Positions 6,866-12,141 of a stretch of 12,141 nucleotides of DNA are shown here, in pieces. The position numbers and the translations under genes are program-made. The notes under the pieces are model-generated. The model did not search any database. It saw nothing but the letters and a program-made list of their open reading frames with translations, and was not told where the DNA came from. How positions within the stretch are numbered: position 1 is the stretch's first letter; each line of letters starts with the position of its first letter. The stretch spans positions 1 through 12,141 of the forward strand of contig DAOVIK010000024.1 of the NCBI GenBank assembly GCA_030673735.1, given 5' to 3'. Source of the DNA: Anaerolineae bacterium (GTDB taxonomy: Bacteria > Chloroflexota > Anaerolineae > Anaerolineales > E44-bin32).

Positions 6866-6873
6866 CTTGCCAA
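6855..6873 (+). terminator. Perfect 8-bp hairpin at the end of the DUF1028 gene
   Basis: TTGGCAAG (6855-6862) pairs with CTTGCCAA (6866-6873), leaving the TGA stop codon as the three-base loop. No T-run follows, so if it ends the tig-clpP-clpX transcript it does so weakly or with Rho. It could instead protect the mRNA 3' end. Confidence 0.4.
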
Positions 6874-6943
6874 GTTCAATCCCGCTCCGGTCGCCGAGTC
6901 TCCATCAAATCAAACCCGATCCGCCAATATAAAGGATGAATTC

Positions 6944-7753
6944 GTGAGCAAAAAGTCCTCACTCTCCGAAATACGCGGCTTGATCATCGACATGGACGGC
7001 GTGCTTTGGCGCGGGAACGAAGCTCTTCCCGGTGCAGTTGACCTCATCCCGGCATTGCGCCAAAAATCGATCCCCTTCATGCTCGTCACCAACAATGCCA
7101 GCGCCTCACCCACAAACGTGCAGAACAAGCTTCACACCATATGGGTAGATATCGAGGAGGAGGAAGTGCTCGGCTCGGCTGAGGGGACTACTGTCTGGCT
7201 TGGCGAGCAAATAGAACCCGGAACTGCGGTGTTCGCTATTGGTGAGAGTGCATTGCACACAGCTTTGGCCCGAGCAGGATTCGATATGCGTGCACGCGCG
7301 GAAGGCGTTCGCGCGGTGGTTGTGGGCATAGACAGGCAGGTCAACTGGCGCAAGTTGACAGAAGCCTCCTTGGCAATCCGTGATGGCGCTCTATTCGTCG
7401 GCACTAATCCAGATCCCTCGTTCCCCACCGAGCGCGGCCTCGCGCCAGGGAACGGAGCCATTCTTGCCGCGCTGCAGGCCACAACCGGCGTTGAGCCGGT
7501 GATCATCGGCAAACCTGAGTCCCATCTTTTCGAGCAAGCACTTGCCCGCCTCGGTACTCCGCCGAAGGCAACGCTCATGTTGGGAGATCGGCTCGAAACA
7601 GATATTCTTGGAGGGCATCGGGCAGGACTGCTCACAGGATTACTTCTCACAGGAGTCACCCGCCGCGAAGACGTGGCCAATACCCCCATCAAACCAACGT
7701 GGATTTTCGACGACCTGCCCAGCTTCCTTGAGGAACTCCGCAAATCGGCCTGA
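6944..7753 (+). CDS. NagD-like HAD-IIA phosphatase
   Basis: The 269-aa protein is a cytosolic HAD hydrolase of subclass IIA, the group holding NagD and 4-nitrophenyl/phosphoglycolate phosphatases. It has nucleophile motif DMDGVLWRG (D16, D18), motif II TNNAS (49-53), a cap containing GTNPDPSFPTERGLAPGNGA (20 residues; GTNPDP and GLxPG are hallmarks), motif III K190 in IGKPE, and motif IV GDRLETDI (214-221) with D215 and D220. All catalytic residues are present. It should dephosphorylate a small sugar or nucleotide phosphate, perhaps in metabolite repair, but the substrate is not readable. The start is GTG with AAGGA (6932-6936) seven bases upstream; an ATG at 6936 in another frame stops at once. 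Its TGA overlaps the rlmN ATG by one base, so the two genes form a coupled pair. It is unrelated in detail to the HAD-DinB protein upstream. Confidence 0.92.
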   Translation: MSKKSSLSEIRGLIIDMDGVLWRGNEALPGAVDLIPALRQKSIPFMLVTNNASASPTNVQNKLHTIWVDIEEEEVLGSAEGTTVWLGEQIEPGTAVFAIGESALHTALARAGFDMRARAEGVRAVVVGIDRQVNWRKLTEASLAIRDGALFVGTNPDPSFPTERGLAPGNGAILAALQATTGVEPVIIGKPESHLFEQALARLGTPPKATLMLGDRLETDILGGHRAGLLTGLLLTGVTRREDVANTPIKPTWIFDDLPSFLEELRKSA

Positions 7754-8790
7754 TGAGCACGCTCCCTCTTATCTACGATCAATCAATGGAAGATCTGCAA
7801 TCCATAATCCAATCGTGGGATGAGCCCGCCTATAGGGCCAGCCAAATCTGGCAAGCGGTCTATCACCGGCTGGTCCACACCCCTGAAGAAATGACCGAGC
7901 TTCCTACGGCCCTGCGACAACGCTTGGCCGAATCATTCGACTTCGGTGCATACGAACCTATGCGCTGCGTGCGCTCAAAGGATGGAACCACTGAGAAAGT
8001 GCTGCTTGCGCTGAATGATGGGCAGTCGGTGGAAGCTGTTTTGATGCATTATGACCGCCGTCAGACGGCCTGCATCTCCACGCAGGTCGGCTGCGCTATG
8101 GCCTGCACCTTCTGCGCCACCGGACAGATGGGACTCCGGCGCAATCTGAGCGCAGGCGAAATCGTGATACAGGCATTACATTTCGCTCGTCAATTGCAAA
8201 GGGAAGAGCGTCGACTGGACAACATCGTGGTCATGGGGATGGGTGAGCCTTTCCACAACTATCAGTCTCTAGCCCAAGCCATCCGGCGCTTAAATCATCC
8301 TCAAGGATTTCGATTCGGTTCCCGCCGCATGACTGTATCCACTGTGGGATTGATCCCAGGGATCGTACAATTCGGCAATGACTTCCCTCAGGTAAATCTT
8401 GCCATTTCATTGCACGCCGCCACCAACGAGCTGCGCAATCAACTTATCCCGGCCAACAAACGCTACCCGGTGGAGGCTCTTCTATCCGCATGCCGTGCGC
8501 ACGTTGATCGTACGGGACGCAGGGTCACCTTCGAGTGGGCTCTGATACAGGAACTCAACGATGGGGTGGGGCATGCACAGGCGCTCGTTTCCCTGGTCAA
8601 GGGGTTGAGATGTCATGTCAATTTGATCCCGCTCAATCCCACATCCACCTACCCCGGAAAGGCTTCATCTCCAACCCATTGTGATGAGTTCGTCCGGTTG
8701 CTCTCCAAACACGGCATATCCAACTCCATTCGAGTCCGGCGCGGATTGGACATCGAAGCAGGCTGTGGGCAGCTCGCTACCTCGTCTTAA
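7753..8790 (+). CDS. rlmN: 23S rRNA (adenine-C2)-methyltransferase RlmN
   Basis: RlmN is a radical-SAM enzyme that methylates C2 of A2503 in 23S rRNA and A37 in some tRNAs, tuning decoding accuracy. The 345-aa protein has the [4Fe-4S] motif CxxxCxxC at C114, C118 and C121 in GCAMACTFCATG. It has the methyl-carrying cysteine C338 in DIEAGCGQL, the upstream conserved C107, and a probable general-base glutamate E94 in VEAVLM. The SAM-binding GMGEP stretch is at 162-166, and SLHA (219-222) is also typical. The protein ends only a few residues after C338, as is normal for shorter RlmN members. Cfr is the close alternative, but nothing here favours it over the housekeeping enzyme. ATG 7753 overlaps the NagD-like stop in TGATG, so translation is probably coupled. 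The gene after it is convergent. Confidence 0.95.
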   Translation: MSTLPLIYDQSMEDLQSIIQSWDEPAYRASQIWQAVYHRLVHTPEEMTELPTALRQRLAESFDFGAYEPMRCVRSKDGTTEKVLLALNDGQSVEAVLMHYDRRQTACISTQVGCAMACTFCATGQMGLRRNLSAGEIVIQALHFARQLQREERRLDNIVVMGMGEPFHNYQSLAQAIRRLNHPQGFRFGSRRMTVSTVGLIPGIVQFGNDFPQVNLAISLHAATNELRNQLIPANKRYPVEALLSACRAHVDRTGRRVTFEWALIQELNDGVGHAQALVSLVKGLRCHVNLIPLNPTSTYPGKASSPTHCDEFVRLLSKHGISNSIRVRRGLDIEAGCGQLATSS

Positions 8791-8887
8791 ACGGAAGTTT
8801 GCATCGCAAAGCAGTGACTTCGCCGAATCACTCAGGCGCGACGTGACAAACGCTCAGCTTCATATTGTTGGGCAAGATGGGGATGCA

Positions 8888-8912
8888 AGACCTGAGATGA
8901 CAATTCAGGTCT
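8888..8912. terminator. Hairpin between convergent rlmN and histidine kinase genes
   Basis: AGACCTGA (8888-8895) pairs perfectly with TCAGGTCT (8905-8912) around a 9-nt loop. It lies at the junction of the two convergent genes and reaches into the kinase stop codon (8911-8913, minus strand). Neither strand has a U-tract afterwards, so a bidirectional terminator is only a suggestion. Confidence 0.4.
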
Positions 8913-10230
8913 AGAAGACAAATCCTGGTCGACGTATTCTATCCGCGGCCTCCGGCGTAAGCGGAACTGCCAGCTTGACAATCGTTCCCTTGCCTTTTTG
9001 CGTATCGATCTTGAGCAGCCCGCTTACGATCTCGGCTCGCTCGTATATGTTGACCAATCCCAAGCTTCCACGCTCTTCGTAGCCCTCGGTAGCTTCCTTT
9101 AGATCGAAGCCAATTCCGTCATCTTCGATTTCGAGCATGAATACATCATCCTTGCTCTTCGCGCGGACCCAAACGTGGGCGGCTTGGGCGTGCTTGCGGG
9201 CGTTGTTGATCGCTTCCTCAGCAACGTAGAACAAGACATTCTGCTTGCCAAGCTCGAGTTCGTCAGCAGCTTTCGCCTTGGCCTTCACGATTACGCTCTG
9301 ACCATAGGTCTCCTGAGCAGTCTTGGCCAAGTGCTTCAACGCTTCAATCAACCCGCTTGACTCGAGGACAAGCGGCCGCAGGGTGAAGAGCATCTGCCGC
9401 ATTTCTTTGCATGTTCGGCGCGACAGCTCCTCAACTCGGAAGAGTTCATCGCTTGCTGCCTTGGGATCACGCTCCATCAGCCTGCGGGCGAAATTGACAC
9501 GCATGGTGATTGCGCCGACGGATTGGGTCGGACCATCGTGTAGATCGCGCGCCAGCTTCTTGCGGGCTTCTTCGAGCGTCTCCGCCATTCGTTCTTTCTC
9601 GTGAGCCAGATCCTGATACAGTTGGGCATTCTGCAGAGCGATCATCGCTTGACCGGCAACCGCGTTCAACAGCTCGATCCTATCTGATCTGAAGAAGTCG
9701 GGGGATGGATGTGCGTAGAGCAGCAATCCATAGACATTCATATCCAACGAAAGCGGAACACATACGGCGGTACTGCACTTGTGCATCTTTGAAAGCTTAT
9801 GCAGCTCGGGATCATCCGCAGGATTGTCGCAGATCACAGTCTCAGCTCTGTTGAGACTCCATTGAAGCGCACCTTGATTTCCGGTAAGCTTGGCTTTTAG
9901 GTCCGAGTGGTTGAGGCCTCGTGAGCTTGCGATCTCAAGGCCGGTTTCGCCAATGAGCAGGAGGGCACGAACGATGGCTTTATCTCCTTCGCCCGTTTCC
10001 GAAAGCACCGCGCTGCCGAGGTCTAGCGCCAGCTCAAGTACCTGCTCGCATTCCAGCGATGAATATAGCGAGGTCGACATGCGCAGAATCGAGCGCAATC
10101 TCTCAACTTCATGGATCAGAAGCTGTCGCTGCTGCCTGAGAGCCTCGCGCTCGCGACCCTCTTCAGTCGTCGAGCCATTCTTGCGGCCCAGTTGTATCAA
10201 ATCGCTTAATACACTCATCACAATACCCAC
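8911..10230 (-). CDS. Soluble GAF-domain sensor histidine kinase (HisKA_3 / NarL-partner type)
   Basis: The 439-aa protein (from GTG 10230) has no transmembrane segment. A coiled-coil-prone start (about 24-50) leads to a GAF-like sensor domain (about 50-205) containing CVPLSL and YGLLLYA. A second helix (about 205-228) joins the dimerisation domain with phospho-acceptor H231 in LARDLHDGPTQ. The HATPase_c domain shows the N-box EEAINNARKHA (338-348), G1 box EDDGIGFD (369-376) and a G2-like GSLGLVNIYERA (388-399). This is the kinase family that partners LuxR/NarL-type response regulators, and the HDGPTQ spelling is common in Chloroflexota. It should autophosphorylate in the cytoplasm on an unknown signal; the GAF could bind a ligand, gas or metabolite. 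The start is unsure: ATG 10218, four codons downstream, is the alternative, and neither has a good ribosome binding site. No response regulator lies in this window. Confidence 0.92.
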   Translation of the reverse strand: MGIVMSVLSDLIQLGRKNGSTTEEGREREALRQQRQLLIHEVERLRSILRMSTSLYSSLECEQVLELALDLGSAVLSETGEGDKAIVRALLLIGETGLEIASSRGLNHSDLKAKLTGNQGALQWSLNRAETVICDNPADDPELHKLSKMHKCSTAVCVPLSLDMNVYGLLLYAHPSPDFFRSDRIELLNAVAGQAMIALQNAQLYQDLAHEKERMAETLEEARKKLARDLHDGPTQSVGAITMRVNFARRLMERDPKAASDELFRVEELSRRTCKEMRQMLFTLRPLVLESSGLIEALKHLAKTAQETYGQSVIVKAKAKAADELELGKQNVLFYVAEEAINNARKHAQAAHVWVRAKSKDDVFMLEIEDDGIGFDLKEATEGYEERGSLGLVNIYERAEIVSGLLKIDTQKGKGTIVKLAVPLTPEAADRIRRPGFVF

Positions 10231-10504
10231 GCTTCGGACTTCTTGAAACTGTCCAAGCCATTGGTTGCTGAAGGCAAGGCGCCCTTAGGCAAGGTTTGCC
10301 ACCAAAGCAACATGCAATCATTCAAGCTTTGCCTCGCCAGCTTCGATGCTGATATCCTCGATCACCATCTTCGTGATGCTTTGATCGTAGGACTACCGGT
10401 TCATATCAAGTATGCGGCCAAATGTCCGATCCTGAACTTACAGATTCCTAACAACCCTCGATCGTCCGACGACGCACCGCGCAAACCAGGAAGGTGTTAA
10501 CCGA

Positions 10505-10524
10505 ATGACGGCTTTTACCGTCGT
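10505..10524 (+). other. Stem-loop upstream of rpe
   Basis: ATGACGG (10505-10511) pairs with CCGTCGT (10518-10524), with one T-G wobble, around loop CTTTTA. No T-run follows on either strand, so it is not a standard terminator. It may be a leader structure or operator upstream of rpe, or chance. Confidence 0.3.
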
Positions 10525-10545
10525 ATGAAAATACAAGGCCTTACC

Positions 10546-10574
10546 TTGATAAACGGAACTGGGGACGGTATCAT
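10546..10574 (+). promoter_or_regulatory. Possible rpe promoter (would give a leaderless transcript)
   Basis: TTGATA (10546-10551) and TATCAT (10569-10574) are spaced by 17 bp. Transcription would begin near 10581, right at the ATG of rpe (10582). The boxes are moderate matches, so this is tentative. Confidence 0.35.
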
Positions 10575-10581
10575 TGGTCCG

Positions 10582-11250
10582 ATGAGCGAAGGGTATAAGA
10601 TTGCAGCTTCGATCCTATCCGCCGACTTCACTCACCTCGGCGAGGCGATTCGTCAGGCTGAGGAAGCCGGGGCGGATTGGATTCATATCGACGTGATGGA
10701 TGGCCATTTCGTACCGAACTTGACCATGGGGCCCGTGGTTGTGGAAGCCTGCCGGCGAGCAACCAAGTTGCCGCTGGACGTGCATCTGATGGTTGAACGA
10801 CCCGATCATTTACTTCCGGCGTTTGTCGAAGCAGGAGCTGATTCGCTATCCGTGCACCCTGAAGCAGGGCCGCAGTTGCACCGAACGCTGCAAACCATCC
10901 GCGGTCTCGGAGTCCGGGCGGGAGTTGTGCTCAATCCCGGAACGCCCGCCATAGCAGCGGACGAAGTTCTCGACTTGGTCGATCTAGTATTAGTGATGAC
11001 CGTCAATCCCGGATACTCGGGACAGCAGTTCATACCCTCCGCCCTGGAAAAGGCACGCACCATTCGCTCGTGGATCGATGAACGCAAGTTGGATGTGAAA
11101 ATCGAGGTGGATGGCGGGATCACCGCCCAAACCGCACCGCTGGCAGCAGAAGCTGGAGCAGAAGTGTTTGTAGCCGCCAGTTCGATCTTCGATCATCCGA
11201 AAGGAATCAAAGCTGGAGTAGCTGCGCTGCGGGAATCGCTGCAGCGTTAG
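10582..11250 (+). CDS. rpe: Ribulose-phosphate 3-epimerase
   Basis: Rpe interconverts ribulose-5-phosphate and xylulose-5-phosphate in the cytosolic pentose phosphate pathway. From ATG 10582 the product is 222 aa, the family norm, as a single TIM barrel. It has KIAASILSADF at the N-terminus, metal ligands H35 and D37 in WIHIDVMDGHFVPN, H68 in DVHLM, and catalytic/metal D177 in EVDGGI. The phosphate-binding loop VNPGYSGQQFI (141-151) is also present. The second phosphate loop reads VAASSIF rather than the usual VAGSAIF, a small change that may be tolerated. An in-frame ATG at 10525 would add 19 unconserved residues and has no ribosome binding site, so I use the shorter form. It has no clear Shine-Dalgarno either (GGGGACGG is 13 bases away). 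The gene ends in tandem TAG TAG, next to the rpmB terminator. Confidence 0.94.
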   Translation: MSEGYKIAASILSADFTHLGEAIRQAEEAGADWIHIDVMDGHFVPNLTMGPVVVEACRRATKLPLDVHLMVERPDHLLPAFVEAGADSLSVHPEAGPQLHRTLQTIRGLGVRAGVVLNPGTPAIAADEVLDLVDLVLVMTVNPGYSGQQFIPSALEKARTIRSWIDERKLDVKIEVDGGITAQTAPLAAEAGAEVFVAASSIFDHPKGIKAGVAALRESLQR

Positions 11251-11253
11251 TAG

Positions 11254-11283
11254 AAAACCAAAAGTGGCCGCATCTGCGGCCAC
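11254..11283 (-). terminator. Rho-independent terminator of rpmB
   Basis: GTGGCCGC (11264-11271) and GCGGCCAC (11276-11283) form a perfect, GC-rich 8-bp stem with a 4-nt loop. Read on the minus strand, the stem is followed by TTTTGGTTTT (11263 down to 11254). This is the expected layout for the end of rpmB. For rpe transcripts on the plus strand the same stem has no T-tail. Confidence 0.85.
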
Positions 11284-11313
11284 CAACTGACAACCTTGTC
11301 GCTGATGGGGCGG

Positions 11314-11493
11314 CTAGGGGCGGGCAAGCCGCTTGATGCACTTCCCGCACAACGTCTTGCGAACCATGCGACCGCCTTCCATCACTCGCACGCGCTGCAA
11401 ATTAGGACGAAAGGTCCTCTTGGTTGCCTTCATGGAGAAACTACGACTGTGACCGAAACTCGTTTGCTTACCACATTTTTCACACTTAGCCAT
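11314..11493 (-). CDS. rpmB: 50S ribosomal protein L28 (zinc-binding form)
   Basis: L28 is a small protein of the large ribosomal subunit. The 59-aa product reads MAKCEKCGK at the start and has family landmarks KATKRTFRPNLQRV and LCGKCIKRL. Two CxxC pairs (C4/C7 and C49/C52) mark the zinc-carrying C+ form, as opposed to the C- paralogues induced in zinc starvation. The ATG at 11493 is preceded by AAGGA nine bases upstream. A longer in-frame reading reaching 11622 would overlap the divergent Asp23-like start and adds nothing conserved, so it is rejected. The gene has its own promoter and a strong terminator and stands alone between oppositely oriented neighbours. As I recall, Bacillus subtilis also has rpmB inverted between rpe-side genes and yloU. 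Confidence 0.97.
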   Translation of the reverse strand: MAKCEKCGKQTSFGHSRSFSMKATKRTFRPNLQRVRVMEGGRMVRKTLCGKCIKRLARP

Positions 11494-11539
11494 AAGCTTG
11501 CGTCCTTCTCTATTGGTAACTCCCATTTGGGTGCAGGCA

Positions 11540-11569
11540 ATCTTACCACAGGAAAAGATCACTGCCCAA
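11540..11569 (-). promoter_or_regulatory. Promoter of rpmB
   Basis: On the minus strand, TTGGGC (11569-11564) and TAAGAT (11545-11540) are spaced by 18 bp, with a TG upstream of the -10. Transcription would start near 11533, giving a leader of about 40 nt before rpmB. The match is moderate. Confidence 0.55.
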
Positions 11570-11587
11570 GATATTTCCTCACCTATT

Positions 11588-11592
11588 GGAGG
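11588..11592 (+). promoter_or_regulatory. Ribosome binding site of the Asp23-like gene
   Basis: GGAGG lies nine bases before the ATG at 11602 and fixes that start. Confidence 0.75.
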
Positions 11593-11601
11593 TTGAGGTA
11601 G

Positions 11602-11958
11602 ATGACCGACACACCCACTCAACTCGGCCGAATCACCATCTCTCCACGCGCAATCTCTACGATCGCCTCACGCGCCGCTCTTCAATCCTACGGCGTCGTC
11701 GGATTGACCGCCAAGAACCTTGTCGACGGTATCGCACAAGCTCTGGTGAGGGATCCTGCGCATGGCGTGGAGGTCCAATCTTCAGACGAGTACATTTTGA
11801 TCGATCTGTATGTCGTCATCGAATATGGCACACGCGTCGCTTCCGTAGCCACCAGCGTTGCTAACTCGGTGAGCTACCAAGTGGAACGCATGATTGGGAT
11901 GCCCGTCGCCGCAGTCAATGTCCATGTCCAAGCCCCGCGCGTCAGCGACACTGATTGA
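11602..11958 (+). CDS. Asp23/Gls24 family (DUF322) envelope stress-response-like protein
   Basis: The 118-aa protein matches the Asp23/Gls24 family: GRITISPRAISTIASRAALQ opens with the usual 'I...V...IA..A' helix (20 residues). It is followed by GVVGL, the strand IDLYVVIEYGTRVASVA, and a closing VNVHVQAPRV. No signal peptide or membrane segment is visible, so it is probably cytoplasmic. In Firmicutes, family members include Asp23 (membrane-tethered through AmaP) and YloU, encoded next to the DAK2 gene yloV/fakA. Here too the next gene, 19 bp downstream, is a DAK2 protein, so a yloU-like label is reasonable, but the molecular role is unknown. It starts with a good GGAGG and diverges from rpmB with about 100 bp between them. 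Promoter elements for it are not clear. Confidence 0.9.
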   Translation: MTDTPTQLGRITISPRAISTIASRAALQSYGVVGLTAKNLVDGIAQALVRDPAHGVEVQSSDEYILIDLYVVIEYGTRVASVATSVANSVSYQVERMIGMPVAAVNVHVQAPRVSDTD

Positions 11959-11977
11959 ACGCGCACAGTAATCGAGT

Positions 11978-12141
11978 ATGCACCTTCCATCACTGAAGGT
12001 AGCTCCAGGTTTACGTAAACGCTTGGCGGATCGCTATGTGACCGTCGACGGGCGTACGCTGCGCAGCCTCATACAGTCAGCCCTGCAATGGCTCCGCACC
12101 AATCAGCAGTTGGTAAATTCGCTCAATGTCTTCCCTGTGCC
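11978..12141 (+). CDS. DAK2 / FakA-like protein, N-terminal part cut by window end
   Basis: Only 54 codons and two bases are present. The stretch ending QQLVNSLNVFPV matches the start of the DAK2 domain, where LNVFPVPDGDTGTN is the signature that begins the ATP/Mg-binding region. The preceding RTLRSLIQSALQWLRTN is the usual first helix. FakA phosphorylates fatty acids bound to FakB, feeding exogenous acids into phospholipid synthesis; other DAK2 proteins use dihydroxyacetone. The YloU-like gene immediately upstream (19 bp) favours the FakA/YloV branch. The ATG at 11978 has no strong ribosome binding site, so coupling to the previous gene is likely. The catalytic aspartates lie beyond the edge and cannot be checked, so I give no gene symbol. 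Confidence 0.85.
   Translation, partial: MHLPSLKVAPGLRKRLADRYVTVDGRTLRSLIQSALQWLRTNQQLVNSLNVFPV

Larger units (their letters stand above)
10231..10581. other. Divergent intergenic region between the kinase and rpe
   Basis: About 350 bp separates two divergently oriented genes. An 85-codon frame at 10243-10500 starts with TTG, lacks any recognisable motif and is probably not coding. The region contains a hairpin at 10505-10524 and a possible rpe promoter at 10546-10574. I see no tRNA, repeat array or convincing promoter for the kinase. Confidence 0.5.

Noticed and set aside
6928..6933. TATAAA as a -10 box for the NagD-like gene
   Set aside because: It overlaps the ribosome binding site and no -35 box sits at the right distance.
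10320..10390. Short minus-strand peptide frame ending in EAGEAKLE
   Set aside because: It is only about 22 codons, bounded by stops, with no homology I recognise. It is consistent with chance.
10243..10500. 85-codon plus-strand frame between the kinase and rpe
   Set aside because: It has a TTG start without a ribosome binding site, no motif, and unconvincing composition. I treat the stretch as non-coding.
11494..11622. N-terminal extension of L28
   Set aside because: L28 begins at MAKCEKCGK with a good AAGGA upstream. The extension covers the promoter and the divergent gene start.
1..12141. CRISPR array, transposon, prophage or secretion/defence island
   Set aside because: I found no repeated spacers, terminal inverted repeats, transposase or integrase genes, or phage-like genes. 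The content is housekeeping.

Overview
The window is a stretch of bacterial chromosome, most likely from the phylum Chloroflexota (an Anaerolineae-like lineage). I base this on the moderately high GC content, frequent GTG/TTG starts, an HDGPTQ-type histidine kinase, an arginine-tipped EF-P, a ClpP with a CPGG motif, and the neighbourhood rpe / rpmB (inverted) / Asp23-like / DAK2-like. Assignment to a phylum is inference; no rRNA is present to settle it. Genes are densely packed and housekeeping in character. I see no transposase, integrase, phage gene or CRISPR array.

Layout: (1) 1-150, a short leader with a near-consensus sigma-70-type promoter. (2) 151-2257, an apparent operon: efp (elongation factor P), a small eight-cysteine protein of unknown function, and a HAD phosphatase fused to a DinB-like domain. 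(3) 2429-2547, a tRNA-Leu(UAG) with its own promoter. (4) 2633-6865, tig, clpP, clpX and a DUF1028 protein, tightly spaced or overlapping. (5) 6944-8790, a NagD-like HAD phosphatase and rlmN, coupled by a TGATG junction. (6) 8911-10230, on the minus strand, a soluble GAF-domain histidine kinase with no partner regulator in view. (7) 10582-11250, rpe. (8) 11314-11493, on the minus strand, rpmB (zinc-type L28) with its own promoter and a U-tailed terminator. (9) 11602 to the right edge, an Asp23/Gls24-family gene and the first 54 codons of a DAK2/FakA-like gene, cut by the window end.

Functionally most genes serve protein synthesis and quality control. EF-P relieves ribosome stalling, tRNA-Leu(UAG) decodes CUN codons, and trigger factor receives nascent chains. 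ClpXP degrades proteins, RlmN methylates 23S rRNA and tRNA, and L28 is a 50S subunit protein. The Asp23-like / DAK2-like pair points to fatty-acid incorporation or envelope physiology, as in the Bacillus yloU-yloV pair.

The least explained parts are the eight-cysteine protein between efp and the HAD gene, the HAD-DinB fusion, the DUF1028/peptidoglycan-binding-like protein overlapping clpX, and the roughly 350-bp divergent gap between the kinase and rpe. I do not see convincing evidence for a wholly new multi-gene system.
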